From NCBI GenBank assembly GCA_946811185.2, contig OX328108.1, positions 37,136,493-37,200,492 on the forward strand: a stretch of 64,000 nt of DNA, given 5' to 3'. The DNA comes from Hippopus hippopus. Lineage: Eukaryota > Mollusca > Bivalvia > Cardiida > Cardiidae. A program made the translations under genes and the position numbers. Every line of letters begins with the position of its first letter. Positions within the stretch are counted from its first letter, which is position 1. Below are positions 7,235 to 19,685 of this stretch, one piece after another. The notes under the pieces are model-generated. The model did no database searches, was not told the origin of the DNA, and was given only the letters and a program-made list of their open reading frames with translations.

Positions 7235-10200
7235 ACTTTAAATATGCTAAGATGATCAATGTACAGTGTAGAAACCCCAGAAAAGAAGAAAATAATGTCA
7301 CAAGTGGCCAAAAAAGACTGAAAACTCTTTCAGTAGCAACTGATTTCTATTGCATAAATCAAACAAAGGGAACTAAATTTTATTATTATTTTTTTTAATC
7401 TCTTTTTACCGTAACAAGAAACCCAGTTACGTTGACTACTGTCTCATACGTGCCAGTTACGCACCCGCGAAAACACGAAAAATCGACTTACGGCACATTC
7501 CATAGCAGACGACACCTCTTGCTTAAGTCAAATATAGGGAATTTTTTTTGTTCTTTTTTATCTTACTAGGGCCATTTTATTGGCATTGATACTTTGAATA
7601 TGCTCAGATGATCAATTTACAGTGTAGAAACCCCAGAAAATAATGTCACAAGTAGCTGAAAAAGACTGAAAACTCTTTCAGTAGCAACTGATTTCTATTG
7701 CATAAATCAAACAAAGGGAACTAAATTTTATTATTATTTTTTTTAATCTCTTTTTACCGTAACAAGAAACCCAGTTACGTTGACTACCGTGTCATACGTG
7801 CCAGTTACGCACCCGCGAAAACACGAAAAATCGACTTACGGCACATTCCATAGCAGACGACACCTCTTGCTTAAGTCAAATATAGGGAATTTTTTTTGTT
7901 CTTTTTTATCTTACTAGGGCCATTTTATTGGCATTGATACTTTGAATATGCTCAGATGATCAATGTACAGTGTAGAAACCCCAGAAAATAATGTCACAAG
8001 TGGCTGAAAAAGACTGAAAACTCTTTCAGTAGCAACTGATTTCTATTGCATAAATCAAACAAAGGGAACTAAGTTTTATTATTATTTTTTTTTAATCTCT
8101 TTTTACCGTAACAAGAAACCCAGTTACGTTGACTACCGTCTCATACGTGCCAGTTACGCACCCGCGAAAACACGAAAAATCGACTTACGGCACATTCCAT
8201 AGCAGACGACACCTCTTGCTTAAGTCAAATATAGGGAATTTTTTTTGTTCTTTTTTATCTTACTAGGGCCATTTTATTGGCATTGATACTTTGAATATGC
8301 TCAGATGATCAATGTACAGTGTAAAAACCCCAGAAGATAATGTCACAAGTGCCTAAAAAAGACTGAAAACTCTTTCAGTAGCAACTGATTTCTATTGCAT
8401 AAATCAAACAAAGGGAACTAAATTTTTATTATTTTTTTTTAATCTCTTTTTATAACGTGACAAGAAACCCAGTTACGTTGACTACCGTCTCATACGTGCC
8501 AGTTACGCACCCGCGAAAACACGAAAAATCGACTTACGGCACATTCCATAGCAGACGACACCTCTTGCTTAAGTCAAATATAGGGAATTTTTTTTGTTCT
8601 TTTTTATCTTACTAGGGCCATTTTATTGGCATTGATACTTTGAATATGCTCAGATGATCAATGTACAGTGTAGAAAATCCAGAAAATAAGAAAATAATGT
8701 CACAAGTGGCTGAAAAAGACTGAAAACTCTTTCAGTAGCAACTGATTTCTATTGCATAAATCAAACAAAGGGAACTAAATTTTATTATTATTTTTTTTTT
8801 ATCTCTTTTTACCGTAACAAGAAACCCAGTTACGTTGAATACCGTCTCATACGTGCCAGTTACGCACCCGCGAAAACACGAAAAATCGACTTACGGCACA
8901 TTCCATAGCAGACGACACCTCTTGCTTAAGTCAAATATAGGGAATTTTTTTTGTTCTTTTTTATCTTACTAGGGCCATTTTATTGGCATTGATACTTTGA
9001 ATATGCTCAGATGATCAATGTACAGTGTAAAAAACCCAGAAGATAATGTCACAAGTGGCTAAAAAAGACTGAAAACTCTTTCAGTAGCAACTGATTTCTA
9101 TTGCATAAATCAAACAAAGGGAACTAAATTTTATTATTTTTTTAATCTCTTTTTACCGTAACAATAAACCCAGTTACGTTGACTATCGTCTCATACGTGC
9201 CAGTTATGCGCCCGCGAAAACATGAAAAATCGACTTACGGCACATTCCATAGCAGACGACACCTCTTGCTTAAATCAAATATAGGGACTTTTTTTTTGTT
9301 CTTTTTTATCTTACTAGGGCAATTGAAATGGCATTGATAGTTTGAATATGCTCAGATGATCAATGTACAGTGTAGAAACCCCAGAAGATAATGTCACAAG
9401 TGCCTAAAAAAGACTGAAAACTCTTTCAGTAGCAACTGATTTCTATTGCATAAATCAAACAAAGGGAACTAAATTTTATTATTACTTTTTTTTAATCTCT
9501 TTTTACCGTAACAAGAAACCCAGTTACGTTGACTACCGTGTCATACGTGCCAGTTACGCACCCGCGAAAACACGAAAAATCGACTTACGGCACATTCCAT
9601 AGCAGATGACACCTCTTGCTTAAGTCAAATATAGGGAATTTTTTTTGTTCTTTTTTATCTTACTAGGGCCATTTTATTGGCATTGATACTTTAAATATGC
9701 TCAGATGATCAATGTACAGTGTAGAAACCCCAGAAGATAATGTTACAAGTGCCTAAAAAAGACTGAAAAGTCTTTCAGTAGCAACTGATTTCTATTGCAT
9801 AAATCAAACAAAGGGAACTAAATTTTTATTATTATTTTTTGTAATCTCTTTTTACCGTGACAAGAAACCCAGTTACGTTGACTACTCTCTCATACGTGCC
9901 AGTTACGCACCCGCGAAAACACGAAAAATCGACTTACGGCACATTCCATCGCAGAAAACACCTCTTGCTTAAGTCAAATATAGGGAATTTTTTTTGTTCT
10001 TTTTTATCTTACTAGGGCCATTTTATTGGCATTGATACTTTGAATATGCTCAGATGATCAATGTACAGTGTAGAAACCCCAGAAAATAAGAAAATAATGT
10101 CACAAGTGGCTGAAAAAGACTGAAAACTCTTTCAGTAGCAACTGATTTCTTTTGCATAAATCAAACAAAGGCAACTAAATTTTATTATTTTTTTTTTTTA

Positions 10201-13017
10201 TCTCTTTTTACCGTAACAAGAAACCCAGTTACGTTGACTACCGTCTCATACGTGCCAGTTACGCACCCGCGAAAACACGAAAAATCGACTTTCGGCACAT
10301 TTCACAGCAGACGACATCTCTTGCTTAAGTCAAATATAGGGATTTTTGTTTCTTCTTTTTTATCTTACTAGGGCCATTTTATTGGCATTGATACTTTGAA
10401 TATGCTCAGATGATCAATGTACAGTGTAAAAACCCCAGAAGATAATGTCACAAGTGCCTAAAAAAGACTGAAAACTCTTTCAGTAGCAACTGATTTCTAT
10501 TGCATAAATCAAACAAAGGGAACTAAATTTTATTATTTTTTTAATCTCTTTTTACCGTAACAAGAAACCCAGTTACGTTGACTATCGTCTCATAGGTGCC
10601 AGTTATGCGCCTGCGAAAACATGAAAAATCGACTTACGGCACATTCCATAGCAGACGACACCTCTTGCTTAAGTCAAGTATAGGGATTTTTGTTTCTTCT
10701 TTTTTATCTTACTAGGGCCATTTTATTGGCATTGATACTTTGAATATGCTCAGATGATCAATGTACAGTGTAGAAACCCCAGAAAATAAGAAAATAATGT
10801 CACAAGTGGCTGAAAAAGACTGAAAACTCTTTCAGTAGCAACTGATTTCTATTGCATAAATCAAACAAAGGGAACTCATTTTTATTATTATTTTTTTTTA
10901 ATCTCTTTTTACCGTAACAAGAAACCCAGTTACGTTGACTACCGTCTCATACGTGCCAGTTACGCACCCGCGAAAACACGAAAAATCGACTTACGGCACA
11001 TTCCATAGCAGACGACACCTCTTGCTTAAGTCAAATATAGGGAATTTTTTTTGTTCTTTTTTATCTTACTAGGGCCATTTTATTGGCATTGATACTTTGA
11101 ATATGCTCAGATGATCAATGTACAGTGTAAAAACCCCAGAAGATAATGTCACAAGTGGCTAAAAAAGACTGAAAACTCTTTCAGTAGCAACTGATTTCTA
11201 TTGCATAAATCAAACAAAGGGAACTAAATTTTTATTATTTTTTTTTTAATCTCTTTTTATACCGTGACAAGAAACCCAGTTACGTTGACTACCGTCTCAT
11301 ACGTGCCAGTTACGTACCCGCGAAAACACGAAAAATCGACTTACGGCACATTCCATAGCAGACGACACCTCTTGCTTAAGTCAAATATAGGGAATTTTTT
11401 TTGTTCTTTTTTATCTTACTAGGGCCATTTTATTGGCATTCATACTTTGAATATGCTCAGATGATCAATGTACAGTGTAGAAACCCCAGAAAATAAGAAA
11501 ATAATGTCACAAGTGGCTGAAAAAGACTGAAAACTCTTTCAGTAGCAACTGATTTCTATTGCATAAATCAAACAAAGGGAACTAAATTTTATTATTTTTT
11601 TTTTTTATCTCTTTTTACGGTAACAAGAAACCCAGTTACGTTGACTACCGTCTCATACGTGCCAGTTACGCACCCGCGAAAACACGAAAAATCGACTTAT
11701 GGCACATTTCATAGCAGACGACATCTCTTGCTTAAGTCAAATATAGGGATTTTTGTTTCTTCTTTTTTATCTTACTAGGGCCATTTTATTGGCATTGATA
11801 CTTTGAATATGCTCAGATGATCAATGTACAGTGTAAAAACCCCAGAAGATAATGTCACAAGTGCCTAAAAAAGACTGAAAACTCTTTCAGTAGCAACTGA
11901 TTTCTATTGCATAAATCAAACAAAGGGAACTAAATTTTATTATTTTTTTAATCTCTTTTTACCGTAACAAGAAACCCAGTTACGTTGACTACCGTCTCAT
12001 ACGTGCCAGTTATGCGCCTGCGAAAACATGAAAAATCGACTTACGGCACATTCCATAGCAGACGACACCTCTTGCTTAAGTCAAGTATAGGGATTTTTGT
12101 TTCTTCTTTTTTATCTTACTAGGGCCATTTTATTGGCATTGATACTTTGAATATGCTCAGATGATCAATGTACAGTGTAGAAACCCCAGAAAATAAGAAA
12201 ATAATGTCACAAGTGGCTGAAAAAGACTGAAAACTCTTTCAGTAGCAACTGATTTCTATTGCATAAATCAAACAAGGGAACTAAATTTTTATTATTATTT
12301 TTTTTTTAATCTCTTTTTACCGTAACAAGAAACCCAGTTACGTTGACTACCGTCTCATACGTGCCAGTTACGCACCCGCGAAAACATGAAAAATCGACTT
12401 ACGGCACATTCCATAGCAGACGACACCTCTTGCTTAAGTCAAATATAGGGAATTTTTTTTGTTCTTTTTTATCTTACTAGGGCCATTTTATTGGCATTGA
12501 TACTTTGAATATGCTCAGATGATCAATGTACAGTGTAGAAACCCCAGAAGATAATGTCACAAGTGGCTAAAAAAGACTGAAAACTCTTTCAGTAGCAACT
12601 GATTTCTATTGCATAAATCAAACAAAGGGAACTAAATTTTATTTTTTTTTTAATCTCTTTTTATACCATGACAAGAAACCCAGTTACGTTGACTACCGTC
12701 TCATACGTGCCAGTTACGCACCCGCGAAAACACGAAAAATCGACTTACGGCACATTCCATAGCAGACGACACCTCTTGCTTAAATCAAATATAGGGAATT
12801 TTTTTTTGTTCTTTTTTATCTTACTAGGGCCATTGAAATGGCATTGATAGTTTGAATATGCTCAGATGATCAATGTACAGTATAGAAACCCCAGAAGATA
12901 ATGTCACAAGTGCCTAAAAAAGACTGAAAACTCTTTCAGTAGCAACTGATTTCTATTGCATAAATCAAACAAAGGGAACTAAATTTTTATTATTTTTTTT
13001 TTATCTCTTTTTATACC
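7235..13017 (+). repeat. Monomer array 2, 16 monomers, with an internal orphan edge monomer
   Basis: Full monomers run from 7411 to 13018 (5,607 bp). An edge-type monomer at 9158-9507 is followed by an ordinary monomer, not a block. Two monomers (near 10600 and 12000) combine an edge-type front (TATGCGCCTGCG, CATGAA) with the GTCAAGTATAGGGATTTTTG back half, which looks like recombination between types. The stretches around 10.1-11.1 kb and 11.5-12.5 kb resemble each other, suggesting a local multi-monomer duplication. Confidence 0.94.
9158..9507 (+). repeat. Orphan block-edge monomer (array 2)
   Basis: Carries TATGCGCC, CATGAA, TTAAATCAAATA and CAATTGAAATGGCATTGATAG, the set otherwise found in the monomer immediately before a block. 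The next monomer is ordinary. It also has the sole + strand AATAAA I noticed in a monomer (ACAATAAACCC, near 9161-9170). Confidence 0.75.
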
Positions 13018-14263
13018 GTGACAAGAAATCCAGTTGCGTTGACTACCGTCCCATACGTGCCAGTTATGCGCCCGCGGAAACATGAAAAATCGACCTACGG
13101 CACATTCCATAGCAGACGACACCTGTTGCCTAAGTCAAATATAGGGAAATTTTTTTTTTCGTTTTCTCTTACTAGGGCCATTGAATTGGTTACGATGACT
13201 ATCGCACCCATACGTGACCGTTACGTGCTGTGCATAAAATCATAAAATCAACTAGGACACTTTCGGAGGCAACTGATACCTGTTGCACAAATCAAAGAAA
13301 GGTAAACCAAATTCGTTTCCTTACCAAGGTCATGAAAAACATTGAACCAATTTTGGTGACCGTGTGAGTCATAAGTCGATTTTATGTTTAACCACTGCGC
13401 AAAAACATTGATTCAGAAGCAACGGGTTGCTGTTGCATAAACTTTTTCCAATAAGAAATCTTGTTCTTGTTTGAAGAATTTAGAAATAGGCCAATGAAAT
13501 ACAATAAGATATAAGAATGACTAGTAATAAAAATAGGTAAAATAGATAAAATGGCAAAGTTAGGGATTCAACCTTTGACCATCAGGACCCAAAAAAGGTC
13601 TTGGTGCAGGGGTCAAACCCTCTTTGCGATTGAATAGGCTCAAATGACCCGAAGATTTAACATAGATATACAGAGATTTCCCCCCCTTCCAATCTGCCAA
13701 TCAAATCTCAGGCCTCTATTAAATTATCCAATCACAGAAGCTTTTAGAAAATCAAAATGGCGTCCAATCTGCCAATCAAATCTCAGGCCTCTATTAAATT
13801 ATCCAATCACAGAAGCTTTTAGAAAATCAAAATGGCGTCCAATCAGCCAATCAAATCTCATCCCTCTCTCCAAATTATCCAATCAGAAAAGCTTTGAGAA
13901 ATTCAATATTGCGCCCAATCAGCCAATCAAATTGCAGACACACCCACAGAATCATCCAATCAGAAAGCTTTGAGCCATTTGAAATGGCGCCCGAAAATAT
14001 CGATAGAAAACAGTGAACAAGAATCGGCATAAAAGTGGATTTTAAGTCTTCTTTGAAGGCTGTTATGCAGTCCTTGGCAAACTGCCAGGCATGCACCCTC
14101 CACACATGCCAGATTTCACTGAAAATGGGCGAAAATTTAAGAAAACAGGGTGACAGAAGACCTTGTTTTGGTGCCTTCTAGCACCTTGCAAGAGTGACTT
14201 CCCCTGATCTCTTCATTCGATTTGCTTTTCTAATTCAGGCCAACTGCCATACTGTACATTGAT
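13018..14263 (+). repeat. CCAAT block 3 (4 units)
   Basis: Private changes include CCGCGGAAAC and GACCTACGG near 13075-13095, CGTTTCC near 13317, ACCACTGCGC near 13391 and CTAGTAATAA at 13521. C tract of 7, so a 109-codon + strand ORF happens to be open (13644-13973). The fourth CCAAT unit repeats unit 1, as in blocks 1, 12 and 13. Confidence 0.95.
13689..14064 (+). promoter_or_regulatory. Putative promoter, 12 CCAAT boxes (block 3)
   Basis: Four 75-bp units followed by intact TTTGAA, ATGGCGCC, TATCGATA and CATAAAAG. Confidence 0.43.
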
Positions 14264-16197
14264 ACTTTAAATATGCTAAGATGATCAATGTACAGTGTAG
14301 AAACCCCAGAAAAGAAGAAAATAATGTCACAAGTGGCCAAAAAAGACTGAAAACTCTTTCAGTAGCAACTGATTTCTATTGCATAAATCAAACAAAGGGA
14401 ACTAAATTTTATTATTATTTTTTTTAATCTCTTTTTACCGTAACAAGAAACCCAGTTATGTTGACTACTGTCTCATACGTGCCAGTTACGCACACGCGAA
14501 AACACGAAAAATCGACTTACGGCACATTCCATAGCAGACGACACCTCTTGCTTAAGTCAAATATAGGGAATTTTTTTTGTTCTTTTTTATCTTACTAGGG
14601 CCATTTTATTGGCATTGATACTTTGAATATGCTCAGATGATCAATGTACAGTGTAGAAACCCCAGAAAATAATGTCACAAGTGGCTGAAAAAGACTGAAA
14701 ACTCTTTCAGTAGCAACTGATTTCTATTGCATAAATCAAACAAAGGGAACTAAATTTTATTATTATTTTTTTTAATCTCTTTTTACCGTAACAAGAAACC
14801 CAGTTACGTTGACTACCGTCTCATACATGCCAGTTACGCACCCGCGAAAACACGAAAAATCAACTTACGGCACATTCCATAGCAGACGACACCTCTTGCT
14901 TAAGTCAAATATAGGGAATTTTTTTTGTTCTTTTTTATCTTACTAGGGCCATTTTATTGGCATTGATACTTTGAATATGCTCAGATGATCAATGTACAGT
15001 GTAGAAACCCCAGAAAATAAGAAAATAATGTCACAAGTGGCTGAAAAAGACTGAAAACTCTTTCAGTAGCAACTGATTTCTATTGCATAAATCAAACAAA
15101 GGGAACTAAATTTTATTATTATTTTTTTTTTATCTCTTTTTACCGTAACAAGAAACCCAGTTACGTTGACTACCGTCTCATACGTGCCAGTTACGCACCC
15201 GCGAAAACACGAAAAATCGAATTACGGCACATTCCATAGCAGACGACACCTCTTGCTTAAGTCAAATATAGGGAATTTTTTTTGTTCTTTTTTATCTTAC
15301 TAGGGCCATTTTATTGGCATTGATACTTTGAATATGCTCAGATGATCAATGTACAGTGTAGAAACCCCAGAAAATAAGAAAATAATGTCACAAGTGGCTG
15401 AAAAAGACTGAAAACTCTTTCAGTAGCAACTGATTTCTATTGCATAAATCAAACAAAGGGAACTAAATTTTATTATTATTTTTTTTTTATCTCTTTTTAC
15501 CGTAACAAGAAACCCAGTTACGTTGACTACCGTCTCATACGTGCCAGTTACGCACCCGCGAAAACACGAAAAATCGACTTACGGCACATTCCATAGCAGA
15601 CGACACCTCTTGCTTAAGTCAAATATAGGGAATTTTTTTTGTTCTTTTTTATCTTACTAGGGCCATTTTATTGGCATTGATACTTTGAATATGCTCAGAT
15701 CATCAATGTACAGTGTAAAAACCCCAGAAGATAATGTCACAAGTGGCTAAAAAAGACTGAAAACTCTTTCAGTAGCAACTGATTTCTATTGCATAAATCA
15801 AACAAAGGGAACTAAATTTTATTAATTTTTTTAATCTCTTTTTACCGTAACAAGAAACCCAGTTACGTTGACTACCGTCTCATACGTGCCAGTTATGCGC
15901 CCGCGAAAACATGAAAAATCGACTTACGGCACATTCCATAGCAGACGACACCTCTTGCTTAAATCAAATATAGGGAATTTTTTTTTGTTCTTTTTTATCT
16001 TACTAGGGCCATTGAAATGGCATTGATAGTTTGAATATGCTCAGATGATCAATGTACAGTGTAGAAACCCCAGAAGATAATGTCACAAGTGCCTAAAAAA
16101 GACTGAAAACTCTTTCAGTAGCAACTGATTTCTATTGCATAAATCAAACAAAGGGAACTAAATTTTTATTATTTTTTTTTTAATCTCTTTTTATACC
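14264..16197 (+). repeat. Monomer array 3, 5 monomers
   Basis: Full monomers from 14440 to 16198 (1,758 bp). The two monomers starting about 15144 and 15500 are nearly identical neighbours, both with AGAAAATAAGAAAATAATG and a T-only tract ending in TTTTATCTC, a likely very recent single-monomer duplication. The last monomer is the edge type. Confidence 0.94.
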
Positions 16198-17368
16198 GTG
16201 ACAAGAAATCCAGTTGCGTTGACTACCGTCCCATACGTGCCAGTTATGCGCCCGCGAAAACATGAAAAATCGACTTACGGCACATTCCATAGCAGACGAC
16301 ACCTGTTGCCTAAGTCAAATATAGGGAAATTTTTTTTTTTGTTTTCTCTTACTAGGGCCATTGAATTGGTTACGATGACTATCGCACCCATACGTGACCG
16401 TTACGTGCTGTGCATAAAATCATAAAATCAACTAGGACACTTTCGGAGGCAACTGATACCTGTTGCACAAATCAAAGAAAGGTAAACCAAATTCGTTTTC
16501 TTACCAAGGTCATGAAAAACATTGAACCAATTTTGGTGACCGTGTGAGTCATAAGTCGATTTTATGTTTAACCGCTGCGCAAAAACATTGATTCAGAAGC
16601 AACGGGTTGCTGTTGCATAAACTTTTTCCAATAAGAAATCTTGTTCTTGTTTGAAGAATTTAGAAATAGGCCAATGAAATACAATAAGATATAAGAATGA
16701 CTAATAATAAAAATAGGTAAAATAGATAAAATGGCAAAGTTAGGGATTCAACCTTTGACCATCAGGACCCAAAAAAGGTCTTGGTGCAGGGGTCAAACCC
16801 TCTTTGCGATTGAATAGGCTCAAATGACCCGAAGATTTAACATAGATATACAGAGATTTCCCCCCCTTCCAATCTGCCAATCAAATCTCAGGCCTCTATT
16901 AAATTATCCAATCACAGAAGCTTTTAGAAAATCAAAATGGCGTCCAATCAGCCAATCAAATCTCATCCCTCTCTCCAAATTATCCAATCAGAAAAGCTTT
17001 GAGAAATTCAATATTGCGCCCAATCAGCCAATCAAATTGCAGACACACCCACAGAATCATCCAATCAGAAAGCTTTGAGCCATTTGAAATGGCGCCCGAA
17101 AATATCGATAGAAAACAGTGAACAAGAATCGGCATAAAAGTGGATTTTAAGTCTTCTTTGAAGGCTGTTATGCAGTCCTTGGCAAACTGCCAGGCATGCA
17201 CCCTCCACACATGCCAGATTTCACTGAAAATGGGCGAAAATTTAAGAAAACAGGGTGACAGAAGACCTTGTTTTGGTGCCTTCTAGCACCTTGCAAGAGT
17301 GACTTCCCCTGATCTCTTGATTCGATTTGCTTTTCTAATTCAGGCCAACTGCCATACTGTACATTGAT
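16198..17368 (+). repeat. CCAAT block 4 (3 units)
   Basis: C tract of 7. One private variant turns TTTTCGTTTTC into TTTTTGTTTTC near 16338. A loop change (CTAAGTTGATC) lies in the terminal inverted repeat near 17384 and leaves the arms intact. Followed after three monomers by the short block 5. Confidence 0.95.
16869..17169 (+). promoter_or_regulatory. Putative promoter, 9 CCAAT boxes (block 4)
   Basis: Three 75-bp units and the intact motif series ending in CATAAAAG. Confidence 0.42.
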
Positions 17369-18587
17369 ACTTTAAATATGCTAAGTTGATCAATGTACAG
17401 TGTAGAAACCCCAGAAAAGAAGAAAATAATGTCACAAGTGGCCAAAAAAGACTGAAAACTCTTTCAGTAGCAACTGATTTCTATTGCATAAATCAAACAA
17501 AGGGAACTAAATTTTATTATTATTTTTTTTAATCTCTTTTTACCGTAACAAGAAACCCAGTTACGTTGACTACTGTCTCATACGTGCCAGTTACGCACCC
17601 GCGAAAACACGAAAAATCGACTTACGGCACATTCCATAGCAGACGACACCTCTTGCTTAAGTCAAATATAGGGAATTTTTTTTGTTCTTTTTTATCTTAC
17701 TAGGGCCATTTTATTGGCATTGATACTTTGAATATGCTCAGATGATCAATTTACAGTGTAGAAACCCCAGAAAATAATGTCACAAGTGGCTGAAAAAGAC
17801 TGAAAACTCTTTCAGTAGCAACTGATTTCTATTGCATAAATCAAACAAAGGGAACTAAATTTTATTATTATTTTTTTTAATCTCTTTTTACCGTAACAAG
17901 AAACCCAGTTACGTTGACTACCGTCTCATACGTGCCAGTTACGCACCCGCGAAAACACGAAAAATCGACTTACGGCACATTCCATAGCAGACGACACCTC
18001 TTGCTTAAGTCAAATATAGGGAATTTTTTTTGTTCTTTTTTATCTTACTAGGGCCATTTTATTGGCATTGATACTTTGAATATGCTCAGATGATCAATGT
18101 ACAGTGTAAAAACCCCAGAAGATAATGTCACAAGTGGCTAAAAAAGACTGAAAACTCTTTCAGTAGCAACTGATTTCTGTTGCATAAATCAAACAAAGGG
18201 AACTAAATTTTATTATTTTTTTAATCTCTTTTTACCGTAACAAGAAACCCAGTTACGTTGACTACCGTGTCATACGTGCCAGTTATGCGCCCGCGAAAAC
18301 ATGAAAAATCGACTTACGGCACATTCCATAGCAGACGACACCTCTTGCTTAAATCAAATATAGGGAATTTTTTTTTGTTCTTTTTTATCTTACTAGGGCC
18401 ATTGAAATGGCATTGATACTTTGAATATGCTCAGATGATCAATGTACAGTGTAGAAACCCCAGAAGATAATGTCACAAGTGCCTAAAAAAGACTGAAAAC
18501 TCTTTCAGTAGCAACTGATTTCTATTGCATAAATCAAACAAAGGGAACTAAATTTTTATTATTTTTTTTTTAATCTCTTTTTATACC
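17369..18587 (+). repeat. Monomer array 4, 3 monomers
   Basis: Full monomers from 17545 to 18588 (1,043 bp). Closely matches array 9 (40067-41286) in order and variants, including the edge monomer with CCATTGAAATGGCATTGATACTTTG, which has ATAC where other edges have ATAG. This shows the 'block, 3 monomers, short block' module moved or duplicated as a unit. Confidence 0.94.
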
Positions 18588-19685
18588 GTGACAAGAAATC
18601 CAGTTGCGTTGACTACCGTCCCATACGTGCCAGTTATGCGCCCGCGAAAACATGAAAAATCGACTTACGGCACATTCCATAGCAGACGACACCTGTTGCC
18701 TAAGTCAAATATAGGGAAATTTTTTTTTTCGTTTTTCTCTTACTAGGGCCATTGAATTGGTTACGATGACTATCGCACCCATACGTGACCGTTACGTGCT
18801 GTGCATAAAATCATAAAATCAACTAGGACACTTTCGGAGGCAACTGATACCTGTTGCACAAATCAAAGAAAGGTAAACCAAATTCGTTTTCTTACCAAGG
18901 TCATGAAAAACATTGAACCAATTTTGGTGACCGTGTGAGTCATAAGTCGATTTCATGTTTAACCGCTGCGCAAAAACATTGATTCAGAAGCAACGGGTTG
19001 CTGTTGCATAAACTTTTTCCAATAAGAAATCTTGTTCTTGTTTGAAGAATTTAGAAATAGGCCAATGAAATACAATAAGATGTAAGAATGACTAATAATA
19101 AAAATAGGTAAAATAGGTAAAATGACAAAGTTAGGGATTCAACCTTTGACCATCAGGACCCAAAAAAGGTCTTGGTGCAGGGGTCAAACCCTCTTTGCGA
19201 TTGAATAGGCTCAAATGACCCGAAGATTTAACATAGATATACAGAGATTTCCCCCCCCTTCCAATCTGCCAATCAAATCTCATCCCTCTCTCCAAATTAT
19301 CCAATCAGAAAAGCTTTGAGAAATTCAATATTGCGCCCAATCAGCCAATCAAATTGCAGACACACCCACAGAATCATCCAATCAGAAAGCTTTGAGCCAT
19401 TTGAAATGGCGCCCGAAAATATCGATAGGAAACAGTGAACAAGAATCGGCATAAAAGTGGATTTTAAGTCTTCTTTGAAGGCTGTTATGCAGTCCTTGGC
19501 AAACTGCCAGGCATGCACCCTCCACACATGCCAGATTTCACTGAAAATGGGCGAAAATTTAAGAAAACAGGGTGACAGAAGACCTTGTTTTGGTGCCTTC
19601 TAGCACCTTGCAAGAGTGACTTCCCCTGATCTCTTGATTCGATTTGCTTTTCTAATTCAGGCCAACTGCCATACTGTACATTGAT
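18588..19685 (+). repeat. CCAAT block 5 (2 units), short-block subfamily
   Basis: Two CCAAT units, the first a fusion: it starts with CCAATCTGCC (unit 1) and passes at GCCAATCAAATCTCA into the CATCCCTCTC of the older unit, as expected from a 75-bp-multiple deletion between repeats. Shares with blocks 8 and 10 an extra T (CGTTTTTCTC), AAGATGTAAG and AATAGGTAAAATGACAAAG. Private: GATTTCATG near 18949 and GATAGGAAAC near 19422. Confidence 0.95.
19261..19486 (+). promoter_or_regulatory. Putative promoter, 6 CCAAT boxes (block 5)
   Basis: Two units only. The TTTGAA to CATAAAAG series is intact; one base after TATCGATA differs. If CCAAT number tunes strength, this subfamily would be the weakest. 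Confidence 0.4.

Larger units (their letters stand above)
1..7680 (+). repeat. 3,878-bp segmental tandem duplication (copies 1-3878 and 3879-about 7680)
   Basis: Position 1 (TAGCAAGTGATTTC) recurs at 3879, and private variants recur at the same offset: GTCATACGTACC, CACATTAGATAGCAGACAAC and GGCTGTAAAAGAC. The second copy is 75 bp shorter within its block because it has one fewer CCAAT unit. After about 7680 the match to the start of the unit ends. Small differences, such as CTTACGGCAC versus CTTACGTCAC and a shorter T run near 4980 than near 1100, show this is not simply the same read placed twice. Confidence 0.9.

Noticed and set aside
1..7680. 3,878-bp duplication as an assembly artefact
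   Set aside because: Not excluded, but the copies differ by a 75-bp CCAAT unit and several point changes, so they are more likely two real copies. Read depth would settle it.
13644..13973. 84- or 109-codon + strand ORF across the CCAAT units (also 16824, 24684, 29544, 39522, 62040)
   Set aside because: Open only in blocks whose C tract is 7 long; closed in the seven blocks with 8. The internal 25-residue repeat simply mirrors the 75-bp DNA unit.
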